A DNA stretch of 64,000 bases from Osedax fenrisi (GCA_964019155.1 OZ025242.1:2989018-3053017), one strand, 5' to 3'. Shown: positions 48,838 through 60,960, counted from the stretch's first letter. Made by a program: numbers and translations. The notes: generated from the sequence alone by a model not told the origin.

Positions 48838-49617
48838 TTTTATTTTGTAATTCTATTATTTTGAATGTATTATTTATTGAACATCTTACCACAAATTTGT
48901 GTCCATTGATTGTTTTACCTTTAGCTTCTATGGAGAGCTTTTGTATTTCTATTAATTGTTCTTTTGTATATTCTTGTGATATACTAATCTTACTATACTG
49001 CGTATTTTTTAATTTATGTGCTGAATTTATAATGTATTGTTTTTCGTTTTCTGTATTAAATGTTATTTTTATTGGTCTTATTTTATTAGCTTTATCATCA
49101 TATTTTCCTATTCTATGATATTTAGTTATTTTATAATCACATTCAGTATTTTTCAGTATATCATGTATTTTATTTAATTCATTACTTGTTCTTGTTTCGA
49201 AATTGTCATCATTTTCCATTTTAACATTATACAGTATTATGGATTTATTTTTTTCAACGTTAACATTATTTCATTTATTGTCTTTCTTATAGTATTGGTC
49301 ATATTAGTTTGGATTGCTGAGTTTATATTTAGTTTTGTAATTTCTGCGAAAGATTGTAAATCTGACTTATGTGTTGTGTTTGTTAATTTGTTAATTATTG
49401 TGTTTTGATTTTCAATTATTATTGCTTGATTATCTATTATTATTTTTTGATTAGATAACATTTCTTTTAAATCATTTAAATTTAAGTAATTGTCATCATT
49501 TTTTTTTTTCAATTATTATTGCTTGATTGTCAATTATAATTTTTTGATTAGATAATATTTCATTAAAATCCTTTAAATTTAAGTTAATGTTGTCATTTTT
49601 TTTTTATTTGCCATTTT
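48830..49617 (-). pseudogene. LINE ORF1 with coiled coil and RRM-like region, frameshifted
   Basis: The start is ATG at about 49617 (MANKKK). The frame slips in the run of ten A after it and again near 49230. The N-terminal part (49237-49512) has I/L heptads with SNQKIIIDNQAIIIENQ, a coiled coil suited to trimerisation. The C-terminal part (48830-49219) reads HRIGKYDDKANKIRPIKITF, QYIINSAHKLKNTQ and SISQEYTKEQLIEIQ, the RRM-like nucleic-acid-binding region of LINE ORF1 proteins. About 95 bp encoding the coil is duplicated in tandem (49411-49505 and 49506-49600). It is the first cistron of the split LINE. Confidence 0.85.
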
Positions 49618-49619
49618 TT

Positions 49620-49731
49620 ATAAGTAATATATTTTCGAAATATTTAAAATATTTGTATATGTTATATGCTATATGCTATTATATATAATGTATCTTATTT
49701 ATTATACATAGAATAATAAAAGGATAAAATG

Positions 49732-49762
<31 letters not shown>

Positions 49763-50446
49763 CCATATGTGTACTTTATTGTTTATTTATATTGGATATA
49801 AGCACAAATATACATGGCAATGCATACATATATAATGTATATAGTTTAATGTAATAATTAATTATTATAATTAAATCAAATTAATTATGCAATTATAGAT
49901 AGAATGAAATGTATATAAACTAATACAAAATAAAATGTATATAATGTATATAGTGTATATGAATGTATATAATGTATATGAATGTATATAATGTATATGA
50001 ATGTTTATAATGTATATGAATGTATATAATGTATATGTATGTATATGAATGTATATGAATAGTGTAAGACGTGTAATAATAGTGAAATTATAATATGAAT
50101 ATAGAGATTATAAATATAAATAATAGAATAGAGAAAAATGTAAACAACAATATAATAGAAATGATATGCTCCAATGATTTTAATAATATTTTAAATATGA
50201 ATGATATAAAGTTGAATAAATGACAAAGTAGTGCGTGAAAAAAATAATTAATAAGTAAACAATGTGTGTTATATGTTTATAAATGTGATGATTATAAAAT
50301 ATTCATGGAAAACTTATCTGGATATCGGATTAAGCAGGCTAAATTAATTTGGAATTAAATTGATGTTTGACAGAATAATAGTGAAAAAAAAAATTTCCAT
50401 ATATAGGTTACCTATATATATTACCTATACCTATTACCTATATATT
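49620..50446. other. AT-rich stretch with ATGTATATAATGTATATGA repeats
   Basis: A TA run lies at 49731-49756. About six copies of an 18-20-bp GAATGTATATAATGTATAT unit lie at 49932-50058. I see no gene. This is upstream of LINE ORF1 on minus, but I cannot tell where the LINE 5' UTR ends. Confidence 0.65.
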
Positions 50447-51777
50447 ACATCATCGATGTCGATTTGAAAGTACATATGAAAGAATATTAAGGGGGTATCC
50501 CACTACAAGTATTTTAACTTTAAAACTATTTTCTATAAAGTTAACTGTAATTTTACTGGGAAACCCCCTTACTTTCCGATAACTTGCCTGAAATATAATA
50601 ACTTTATAGGGTATCCCATTACAACTTGATAAAAAATGGTTTTAAAGTTACAATATTTCCGGTAAGTTGCCGGAAAATCTTGTAGTGGGATACCCCCTTT
50701 ATACGGAAATAATATTCGAAAATGTTTTATAGAAAGTGATTTTCTAGCAATTTGTATTTGGATACCACATTTAAAGTTACTATTTTTCCGGAAATTTGCC
50801 GGAAAGTAAGAGGGTAACTCACTCAAATTGTAGTTAACTTGCTAGAAAATAACTTTCTAAAAATATTTCAGGACATTATTTCCGGTAATACTGCTAGTGG
50901 GATACCTCCTTTAAAATGACATATTACATATTTACACCTTATAACGTGTTCTTCAATAGATGATATAGAATACATTTGTTGATATTTATTGATATTTAAT
51001 GATTCCCACGATGAATATGTTAGTGTACTAGCGTTTATTTCATATGAAATTATACCAAAGATTTTCCGAAGGATGCTTCGCAAAATCTTTGATTATACTA
51101 TGAGCCATTACAGACTATAGAGAAATATACATTATTACAATATACTATTTTTCATCTAAAAATAATCAGTGAACTTTACTTGCGAATGTTAAACATGAAT
51201 ATAGTAAATTATCAAATATATAACAAATAAATTATTAATATATTATTAATTATTATTATTTAGAATTATCATATTTATTAAAATGATTTTATCTTTCTAT
51301 ATAATATATAATTTTTAATTATAAATCAATTATTATATAAAATATATTATCAAAATAATGTCTTTGTTTTCAATAAATGTATATAATGGTTTTTGAGAAT
51401 AAATCAATATAATTGATATATCATAATTTTTAACAATGAATTAATTTCAATATTTACAAAAGATATTTTATTAAAAACTATAAAAAAAACTATATATATA
51501 TAATGTATATATATATTACAATTAATTTATAAAATTATATTATAAAATATTGATATAAAATAAATATAATGACCAAATGATATATTATTTAATAAAATGT
51601 ATCTGTTTAAATAATTATCTTAGTAGATACGTATCGTAGATACTATTTATGACTAATAGATACGATTACAAATACTTTTGTAATTTGTATAATAGATACA
51701 AATACAAATACAAATGTATCTACGATACTGATTTTTTTCCTTAATAGATACTGTATCGGTGATACTGCCCAGCTCTG
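50447..51777. mobile_element. hAT-like element, inverted copy 2, one end lost
   Basis: It is the reverse complement of 44142-45420, including the GTATCCCACTA repeat block, and ends with TGCCCAGCTCTG at 51777. The other terminus (about 220 bp) is missing or replaced, so no target duplication can be read. It carries a 37-bp insertion at 51055-51091 that copy 1 lacks. Confidence 0.88.
51055..51091. mobile_element. 37-bp TIR-to-TIR mini-insertion with 6-bp duplication
   Basis: The left arm CAAAGATTTTCCGAAG and inverted right arm CAAAGATTTTGCGAAG match 15 of 16 with about 4 bp between. ATTATA is duplicated at 51049-51054 and 51092-51097. The matching site in the 44-kb hAT copy (about 44808) has a single copy of the target word, so the empty site is visible in this window. 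The ends match the 461-bp element at 33153-33613. Confidence 0.88.
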
Positions 51778-52227
51778 TATATATATATATATACATATAT
51801 TTAAATAACTTAATGTCACAGTATTAATATTAATACTTAAACTAATACGCAAGTAGGCATATATGAACGAAATACCATTAAAAGTTATACCTAACATGAT
51901 ATATCATAGTAGTATACTACTAAATATAGTAAACATAATGTAAGGTCTATCAAAGGTATATATTAATATGTTCCAATAAGTATCGATTATCCTATAGGAT
52001 ATCTGTACCGACTATAATCGGCTTATACAGTATTTCTATACATATATATATATATATAATGTATTATAAAACAATTACTAATAATAATTTCTTTTACTGT
52101 AATACATTACTATTACAATTAATTATTTAACATAAATTACTTAAGTAATTTATATTTTGCAGTATATATTGAAGTACATAACATTGATGTATAATATAGT
52201 ATTATATAATATCAGTAGCTAATATCA

Positions 52228-52263
<36 letters not shown>

Positions 52264-52415
52264 TGATATCAGTAGGCTATAGCCTACATATACTAGAATT
52301 ATGTTTAATTATTAATTTATATATAAATTAATAATTAAACATAATGCTAGTTAAGAGATATACCTCTTTCACGGTAATATATGTACTCTATAATATTCCA
52401 TTAACCTTAAATTAA

Positions 52416-52464
<49 letters not shown>

Positions 52465-52812
52465 TACTATAGTAGTGGTTCGCAAAAATTTAAAAACGCA
52501 TCAGACCGTGTGTAGGATGCATATATACATTTTAATTTAAAAAATATAATTTTTATTATAATTATAATTAAATTATTATTCAAATTATTTTATTGAGCTT
52601 TATTTAATTAATAATAAATACATAGACTATAGATACCTCGGTGACGGGGATGACAATGATGACGATGATGTAATAGATAACTATGACGCCATTATCAGTA
52701 TCTCCATTTTATATGATAACTAATTCTGATTTCTATTATACAATATTATTGTATATATTAGCATTGTATTCACTAAATTATAATATTATATAATACTATT
52801 ACATATATGTAT

Positions 52813-52864
<52 letters not shown>

Positions 52865-52960
52865 ATTACATATATAGGTATATATATATTTATTGTAATA
52901 CAAATATGGAAGACATTTATTATTTAATTATTTTTTTAATAATGACTGATAAACTAACAA
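51778..52960. other. AT-rich DNA with TA runs and palindromes
   Basis: TA runs lie at 52219-52262 (flanked by inverted GATATCAGTATAT words), 52422-52460 and 52805-52866. A TAGGCTATAGCCTA palindrome is near 52273. I see no gene. Confidence 0.7.
52293..52350. repeat. 58-bp near-perfect palindrome
   Basis: The half-site CTAGAATTATGTTTAATTAT then TAATTTATA is mirrored with one mismatch and no loop. Confidence 0.88.
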
Positions 52961-52964
52961 AGAA

Positions 52965-53580
52965 TGATTAATTGATTATGTCCACTTTGTTGGAGAAATT
53001 AACCATAGATATAAAATTGTAGAAAATGCTTTGACTGATGAATTATTATCTTTAACAGAGGAAATGACATAATTAAATGAATAATTAGTAATATTTAATA
53101 ATAAAGTAAATATCCTAGAGCATTATATAATAGCGGCTAATATAAGATCAGATTAATGTGATAAATATTCACTGAATAATAATTTACAAATTGATTTGGT
53201 TTAATATTGTTAGGTGATGATTCCATAATGCCATAATAGCTTTAGGTACACAATTAGCTGTGGATATATTAAATAGTGATATCTGTAGTGCATATAATGT
53301 ACGAACGAAAATTAAGTTATACGGCATTATTATTCGTTTCACACGAAGTTGTATTCGTAATAAACTTGATATGGGAGATAAGGTATTATAAAAAACTTCA
53401 ATAATAAACTCTTTATAAGTGAAGACCCAACTTGCCAAAGAAGTAAGTTGCTTCATGCTTTAAAGCGAGATGATGTAACGCACGCGTAGAGAATGGTCTT
53501 ACAATGGATACAATAGGCGTTGTTCGATAACAAACACTTGAGATGTAATAATAATAATTATTATATCACAGTAAGATTTA
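52965..53580 (+). pseudogene. Decayed LINE ORF1
   Basis: Broken plus frames read YKIVENALTDELLSLTEEM and NNKVNILEHYIIAANI (coiled coil), then ICSAYNVRTKIKLYGIIIRF and WSYNGYNRR. These match the coil plus RRM-like order of CR1/Jockey-group ORF1. Many stops are present. It lies directly upstream of the endonuclease remnant at 53990. Confidence 0.7.
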
Positions 53581-53989
53581 ATTAAACATCTTGATTACAA
53601 TATGTTAAATGTAAATTCTCTTTTTCCTATTCATAGTTTCTGACTAAAGTTTTTTTAATTTTTAATTTTTTCTCATTATTTATTTGAATTATTGTTCTTC
53701 ATAACATTACTAAATTAAATTATATATATATATTTATTTTTTTGTTTTCTTAGTTCTCCAATGTAATTTATGATATAACTTATTACAAAATGATAAACAA
53801 TTATTTTTTTAAACTTATACAATTTATATCCTTATATTATTACTTTTATATTGACCTTAATTCCTATTTTTGTAATATGTTTTATTATATTTATATATAT
53901 ATAATTTTTATTTATTTTGTGTATTTAAATAATGACTAATGAATCATTAGTAATGATACATTGATTAGTGATCATACAATTGATAATGA

Positions 53990-54334
53990 TACAAATAGTT
54001 GTAATATTAATTTTAATATATCTTCTCCATATTTATCAATTAATGATTTTAATAATATTCAAATTATTAATTATAAATTAACAATTCTTCAATTAAATGG
54101 TAGACGTTTGATTACAAATGTTGATGCTTTACAACTTTTATTAATTATAATTAATTCAAAATTTGAAGTTATTTCCATTTGTGAAACATGGTTTAATCAA
54201 TATAATTTACAATTATTTAATATTGAAGTTTATATGTAATTGCATACAACTAGAATTGATAAATATGGCGGAGGTGTTATATTATATATAATTATTATAT
54301 ACACAATTAAACAAATTAATCATTTAGTATATAG
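53990..54334 (+). pseudogene. LINE ORF2 endonuclease N-terminus, cut by insertion
   Basis: The frame from about 53961 carries TILQLNGRRLITNVDALQLL and EVISICETWFNQYN, matching the first endonuclease blocks, and after a stop KYGGGVILYI. It stops abruptly at the direct repeat TAGTATATAG (54325-54334) and resumes after 54889. Confidence 0.8.
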
Positions 54335-54879
54335 TATCATTATAGTGATGCAAATGATGCTCAAATCTAAAGCATCGATGCAGGCTCTGTCTCGGTTACC
54401 TAAAGCATCGATACAGTCTCAGTCTCGGTTACCCAAAGCATCAATGCAGTCTCAGTCTCAGTTACCTAAAGCATTGATGTAGTCGCAGTCTTAATATCTA
54501 AAGCATTGATGTAGTCGCAGTCTCAATATCTAAAACATCGATGCAGTCTCAATGTCAAAAGCATCGTTTATGTCTCAGAATGGGTTACCTAAACCGTCGA
54601 TGCAGTCTCAGACTCTATAAAATGCATTGATATTAACTCATGCTTATTAAAGGCATCATTTAAGATTATTTATATGGATAAATTAACAACAAATAAGGTT
54701 TAAAATGTAACTTCAAAAAGCATCATTTCGGCTAGATTATGTTTTGTAAGAGTCTCATATCGGCTCGGGCTCATTTGACTAGAGTCTCAGCTCAGCTCGG
54801 GCTCGTTTTTTTACCGAAAATAAAAGTCTCGGCTCGGCATCTAAAACCAAAAGTCTCGGCTCGGCATACTTTACATCAC
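54335..54879. mobile_element. 545-bp insertion with internal 33-bp minisatellite
   Basis: It is flanked by TAGTATATAG at 54325-54334 and 54880-54889. TAGTGATGCAAA near the left end and TTTACATCACT at the right end are inverted. The interior has about seven decaying copies of AAAGCATCGATGCAGTCTCA followed by GTCTCGGTTACCT. These give way to GGCTCGGCTCGG-type words near 54760-54870. No transposase is present. A hAT-like origin is possible from the terminal words. Confidence 0.6.
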
Positions 54880-54889
54880 TAGTATATAG

Positions 54890-56756
54890 AAACTCATGTA
54901 TAGATTGTCTTACAATTGATATATAATTAAGTATTATAAATTCAATATAATTATAATATAATTATTAGTTCAATACATCCCAGACATCCATAGTTAAAAC
55001 AGATTAGTAGATCATATATGTTTAAATAACTTTAATAAATTATTTAGACAATTTCTTAATATCCAAATTCTATCATGCGGTGACTTTAATTTTGTTTAGG
55101 CCTACTTGATGATAATATACATAATATACAAAGTACCTATACACATTTGGTTTTTATAGCAGTTCTAACGCGATTTCGTTAATTATTTTTGACTAAATAA
55201 CATTCTATAAATATATATTTTATAGTACATTTTTTTTTAGATTTGATCAAATTTCAGCTATGGGACATCCCCTTAAATTATGTTATAAAATTATATGACA
55301 AATATTGTATTGATATAAATATAGATTAAACATTAAAAAAATAATCGTGTATAATGCCTTTAAAAAAACAAAAATTATATATTAAATTCATTAATGATAG
55401 AAGTTTGGAAAATCTTAATTAATAAAAAAATATAAAAATAAGCTTACTAAATACTAGTATAATACGTATATACAAACACATTATCATACATATTTACTTG
55501 ATAATAGTAAGACGATTAAAAATACATGGTTTATCTTAAATTCTATAATTTAAATATGCAAACTGGAGTATGATTAAATGATTAAACTGGATATCCTTTG
55601 ATGTATATATTTATTAAATCATTTGAAGCATATTTACGCCATATTTCCAAGTATTTTAAAAGATCTAAAATTATTCCTATTTTTAAATCTGGTGATAGTA
55701 ACGATATTAATAATGATCTACTTATTTAATCGTCTTGCAATTTTCAAAAATTGTAGAAACATTATTTTCAAATAGACTTTTATTTTCTGCGATAAATTTA
55801 ATCTTATTAGTGATGAACAATTTGGTTTCAGAAAGAATATAATTACACTTGACGCAATTGAAACTTTACAAAAGAAAGTTATATTATCTTTGGACGCTAA
55901 TAAATATTTTGTAAGATTGTTTGTAGAACTAAAAAAGGCAGTTGATCATGTCAATCATGTATTCTAATTAACAATGGAATAAGAATAATAATAATAGCGA
56001 TAGCCTGCAATTCGTACAATATAATGTAAGTAAATCTGATATATATATATCAGATATTATTCAGGTTATATTCTTGGACTATTACTTTTTTTCAATATTT
56101 ATTACCAATAAGTGCGTGATTTTTTAGCCTTATAATCCGGCTAAATCACCAGAAATAATATTTTCTTTAAAACCCAAATCCAACCCGACGGTTCCACCGT
56201 GGTGTGAAAATGTGATATGTTATTATGTTTTCCAGAAAATAAATTCATATTATTTGCTGATGATTCCTACTAATGTAATTATTAGTGATTTATCATCTAA
56301 TAATCAAAATTATAAATTACAATCAGCATGTGATGACATTTTTGTATGGTCTAAGATTGATAACTTATCTATTAATATAGATACGCGCATTGTATGTCAT
56401 TTAAAAATGATATAATATTTAATATAGATAATACACGTTTATCTCAATTAACTTCTATACATGTACATGTAAATTACAATTTCCTGGAATAAATCTAGAT
56501 ACTTGTTTAAATTGGAAATGTAATTTAGGTTTTCTTAAAAATAAATTATTGACAATTTTATGGATTATAAAAAATGTTTTATACTTTGTAAATATATCTG
56601 GTATGATCAAACTATACTATTATTTATTTTATCCACAATTAATGTATTTTAAACTTAATCATTTTACATTGAACCATAACAAAATATTTAATACCAGGAG
56701 TAATTGTGATTTCATTCAACCTTATTTTAAATATAATTATATGAATAATACGTTAC
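54890..56756 (+). pseudogene. LINE ORF2 remainder: endonuclease end and reverse transcriptase, decayed
   Basis: Blocks in order are SCGDFNFV near 55079, KIIPIFKSGDSNDINN near 55670, FGFRKNIITLDAIETLQ near 55821, and FVELKKAVDHVNH near 55925. Then a QVIFLDYYFFSIFI relic of PQGSILGPLLF is near 56065, ILFADDS at about 56247-56267, and LFYPQLMYFK near 56620. The sequence between 55100 and 55660 and at 56110-56215 is not LINE-like and probably inserted. Stops are frequent. The 3' end is cut by the MITE at 56757. Confidence 0.75.
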
Positions 56757-56871
56757 ACTGTTATAAATTAGGGAACAGATAATTCTATTTATAGGGTACA
56801 TATCGTTAACATATCACAACAATTTGCCATGTACCCTAAATAGGGTACACGAATTTTAAACTCACTAGGGT

Positions 56872-56913
<42 letters not shown>

Positions 56914-57116
56914 GTAGGGTACAGTTATGTTAAATATTAGGGTACGTGATTATTAAATTTACATATCATGCAATTAAATTATGGTATATATCATAAAATT
57001 GCATTAGGGTATATACACGATATCATATAACAACCAGTTAATATTCTTTAGGGTACAGTTTACTAATTGTTAGGGTACTGGTCGTATTAACTAGCTGTAC
57101 CCTACTTTTTAACAGT
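56757..57116. mobile_element. GGGTAC-rich MITE, copy A
   Basis: The ends ACTGTTATAAATTAGGGAAC and, inverted, ACTGTTAAAAAGTAGGGTAC are TIRs of about 22 bp. About ten GGGTAC or GTACCC motifs lie inside, most as TTAGGGTAC. A TA run of about 36 bp interrupts it at 56876-56911. Copy B at 59881 has the same order. It inserted into the 3' end of the decayed LINE. Target duplications are not clear. Confidence 0.8.
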
Positions 57117-57149
57117 ATACTTACACTCGGACCAATAATTTGTATTGAT

Positions 57150-57153
57150 TTAA

Positions 57154-57195
<42 letters not shown>
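57150..57195. repeat. (TA)n microsatellite
   Basis: A pure TA run of about 43 bp. Confidence 0.95.
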
Positions 57196-57200
<5 letters not shown>

Positions 57201-57499
57201 TATTCCTTATCGTTATGCTGTAAAAAATCGTCAATATAATTATACATATAATACGTAAACTATTGTAATTCATATATTTTTTATTTCATTTTTTATTTAA
57301 TATATTTGACATATGAAAATATTTTTTTAAATATTTTTAATTTTTAGTATAATTTGACATTATAAAATACAGACATTATATTAAATGTGGACAATATACA
57401 AAAACTGACTTTATAAGTATTATTATATATTAATACTATAATATTTATTTTATTTTTACATTTATGACATTAAATAAATTACACATCTATAGACATAAT

Positions 57500-58155
57500 T
57501 TGAATAAACATAATATGCCATGATTTAGGGCCTTTAAATGATAATTATTCATGATGACGGCTTGATTTTATATAAGGTAATTTGAAATTATGAAATGTAT
57601 TTTTGTATGACTTATTATATATAGTAATTAATAATGATATAATGCTTGGGCATTTCTTTAAATATACATTATGCATGAATACAATATTTTTATATATTAA
57701 TAAATCTGTAGATTATAATATAATATCATAAATGTAGAACATAAAATAAATTGTTAGTATTTGTTAAAATAATAATATTATTGACAATTTTAAAGATATT
57801 TTTATTTTCAATTCGAATAGCCTTTATTTGTAGAGTTGAAATACATTGAAAGTTATTATTAAAATTATTTCCCCAAATTCCTAAAGAATACTTGATATGA
57901 GGCAATAACAAAGAATTGTAATGTAGATTTAAAATATATATTGGTAAATAGATTAGCCTTCTTAATATATATATATGTATATATAATATGTTTAAACTTC
58001 AATTGTATTTTTCTTATATGTTCTTTACAATTAAAATTATTATCTAAAATAACTCCAAGAAAAGTATAACTAGATACTGAGCATATTTCAGTTGAATTCA
58101 TTGATATACACTTAATAATATGTGCATCCTTATATGTATATATATACATCTGTAT
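57500..58155 (-). pseudogene. LINE ORF2 C-terminal fragment, minus strand
   Basis: Minus frames read SVSSYTFLGVILDNNFNCKE, LLPHIKYSLGIWGNNFNNNF and LQIKAIRIENKN. Further on come DLLIYKNIVFMHNVYLKKCP, HHELSFKGPKSWH-type blocks near 57.53 kb. These are the post-catalytic region of CR1/Jockey-group ORF2. The upstream part of the same element continues at 58700-58920, beyond an insertion. Confidence 0.82.
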
Positions 58156-58680
58156 ATTTTGTAAATATTTAATATTAATTTATTATTAGTGAACTAGTGC
58201 GGTGGTGTATTATATGCCGAGTACTAAGTTTACCGGTATGATTGTGGTGGGATCATCTCAAGGTATTAAGGACTTGGCACATCCTTACTGAAAGTTGGTA
58301 GCCTTATATTATTCGTTCGTTGTGGTCGTTTTATGAACTATGTGTTGTTTTTCCCTCTTTATTTGTACACGTCTTGTTTTATTGTTATTTTTATCTATTA
58401 TTATTATTTTTATTATTAATTATATATAATATTTATTTGTATTTTAACTATTTTAATATTTAAAATTTTACTTTATATTTATATTTTACTTTTAATTTCC
58501 AATTTTATTTTATCTTTGTAAATTTTGTTACTGTTTGTTTTTTTTCCATTCCTTTTGCTGACAGGTAGATATCTCGATAAGTTCAATGAACTTCTATATC
58601 TACCTGGGTTCATTCTCGTTTATTACGACGAACCAATCTGATTATTATTATTATATTATTATTATTATTAATGTAAATTT
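58156..58680 (+). mobile_element. LINE 3' UTR insertion with hairpin and (TTA)n tail
   Basis: A non-coding plus-strand piece ends GACGAACCAATCTGATTATT and then an ATT/TTA repeat (about 58640-58672). Just before the tail, GGTAGATAT and ATATCTACC (about 58564 and 58594) form a stem of 8-9 bp around a loop containing TTCAATGAA. A 3' hairpin followed by a short tandem tail is a common LINE recognition layout. The 5' part is truncated. It interrupts the minus-strand LINE. Confidence 0.6.
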
Positions 58681-58699
58681 AACTGAATAACTCGTTAAT

Positions 58700-58925
58700 T
58701 TAAACTCTTACAAAGAGTGTTATTAGGTTACTTGGTTCAATAGTGCTACCCGATATATCGTCAGAAAAAAGTATTAGCTACAATTAATATTTAAATTATG
58801 TGAAGCCATATGAATATCATTTATATATAAAAAGTAAGGGACCTAAAATGGATACCTGTGATACCCCAACATTAATGATATTTCATTCAGAAAGTTCGTT
58901 ATCTATTCTAGTTGATAACATTCGA
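58700..58925 (-). pseudogene. LINE reverse transcriptase piece upstream of 58155
   Basis: On minus, NVGVSQVSILGPL at about 58845-58885 corresponds to the VPQGSILGPLLF block, with Q-to-S and G-to-V changes in the key loop. It is degenerate on both sides. Confidence 0.6.
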
Positions 58926-58958
58926 TATTGCAGATAGATCTAAATTAAACGATTAATA

Positions 58959-59877
58959 GGGGAGAGTAACCTAATACGGATACTTTAACAATAAATGGTC
59001 TTAACATTTTATAACACATTATTTGTATTCAAAAATTACAATATATTAATATTATATGATTACATATATCATTGTGATTTTAAAATTTTATTAAATCTTT
59101 TAATTCCATAGATAACGAGGGTGTCAATATTCGGTACCCATGTACGAATACAGACACACTATGTTGTAATACGGACACCGTATATATCACTAGATAAACT
59201 ATATATTATTGATGAATCAATCAGAAAAATTACAATTATATATTTGTAATTAATTTTATGAACAATTTATTCTAATTTAATTAGTTAATAATTTATTTAT
59301 TTTATTATTTTTTAATTAATAATACAATCTAAATATTACAATTTTAGATTTAGCTTTATTGGTGATATTAATATTATAACACACGCGATTTTTATGAAAA
59401 TCAGAATAATTCATATACTGCGCGCTTTTTGGTCATAGGGTGCCCGTATTAGGCATATTAAGACATCTAGAGTGTCCGTATTAGGGACTTATATGACCTC
59501 TAGATATATGCTTATAACTTAATGAATATTTGACAAAAAATATAAAAATTATATATATAATTTTAGAATACTTTATTTTTAATAATATAGTATTATAACA
59601 AAATATATATTTTATATCGATATATTTGTATATTCTTGAGAAGGTTTAAGTTTAAATTTTTTTTCATCAATTTAAAAACGTAATCAAAAAATCAGTTTAT
59701 TAGATATATTAGCAATATTTTGAATAATTAAAAAATAAAAAATACTTTATTAGACTATGTATATAATGAATATTTTAGTCATTACACATTTTTTTGTAGG
59801 ATTTATGGTTTCTGAGATACCGAGAGTGTCCGTATTCGCGTACTGTTTGCAAACACATATGTTTGGTTACTTTTCCC
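58959..59877. mobile_element. TA-flanked GTCCGTATT element, copy 2
   Basis: Starts GGGGAGAGTAACCTAATACG after TA (58957-58958) and ends GGTTACTTTTCCC before TA. The interior matches copy 1 (TTTAACAATAAATGGTCTTA, TTTTATGAAAATCAGAATA). Repeated ATACGGACAC/GTGTCCGTATT words lie in the same places. It directly abuts the MITE at 59881. Confidence 0.82.
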
Positions 59878-59880
59878 TAT

Positions 59881-60350
59881 ACTGTTAAAAATTAGGTTAC
59901 AGTGAATTCAATTTACAGGGTACAGATCATTACAATATCATAACAATTTACCATGTATCCTAAATAGGGTACACGTATTTTAAACTGACTATGGTACAAT
60001 ATATATATTTTTATAGTACATATATATTAAATATTAGGATGCATGACTGTTAAATGCACTAGGATACACTCTATATATTTATTAGGGTACAGCTATGTTA
60101 AATATTAGGGTACGTGATTATTATATTAACATATTATGCAATTCAATTATGGTACATATAATACAATTGCATTAGGGTACAAGGTATCATATAATTAGGG
60201 TACAACCAGCTAACATTCTTTAAGGTACAGTATGATCATTTGTAGGGTACTGATCGTATTTATTCAAATTGTATCCTAATTTGGGTATGGCTATGGGGAC
60301 ACTACTTACACTCTAAAAAAGGCACCTGCTGTACCCTAATTTTTAATAGT
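59881..60350. mobile_element. GGGTAC-rich MITE, copy B
   Basis: The ends ACTGTTAAAAATTAGGTTAC and, inverted, ACTATTAAAAATTAGGGTAC match copy A. The order of internal blocks is shared (AACAATTTACCATGTA, CTAAATAGGGTACACG, TTAAATATTAGGGTACGTG). Copy A has the long TA run where B has a short one, so the microsatellite belongs to the element. No frame is coding. Confidence 0.83.
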
Positions 60351-60393
<43 letters not shown>

Positions 60394-60397
60394 TATA

Positions 60398-60428
<31 letters not shown>

Positions 60429-60778
60429 GCGTATGCATATGTATATTTATATGTGTATGTATATGTATACGTGTTATATTTATTTATGTTATTTTAATGT
60501 TTACTGTATTTCTTATCTTTTAATTTTATAATTTTATAATTTATTTATATCATTAAATGATTACATTATTATATAATGATTTAATTTAGTTACGTGATAA
60601 GTTTCATTACATTTTATTAATTTTTATCATATAAATGTAAACAGGAAGTCTTAATATTATTCATCTATTAATCTTATATATAATGAAACTTATCATATTA
60701 ATAACGGGGTAATTGATTCGATAGACATCATTGTTTCTATATTATCCTGGAATTGCCTATATCTGATTATAATAGATA

Positions 60779-60817
<39 letters not shown>

Positions 60818-60960
60818 TAATTATAATGAGTTCATATATAAATATATCTATATCGACAACACCTAATACGATATATTGGCTAGAAGTGTTACACAATACG
60901 TCGTTATAATGACTAATCGTTAGAGAATGACTCATCGATTGTCTATTTACGTGATTACGT
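60351..60960. other. TA microsatellites and AT-rich DNA
   Basis: TA runs lie at 60353-60387 and 60781-60809 with GTATATGTGTATGT words after the first. I see no gene. Confidence 0.75.

Noticed and set aside
56757..60350. Telomeric TTAGGG repeats
   Set aside because: TTAGGG occurs only as part of the dispersed TTAGGGTAC motif inside two MITEs, never as tandem TTAGGG.
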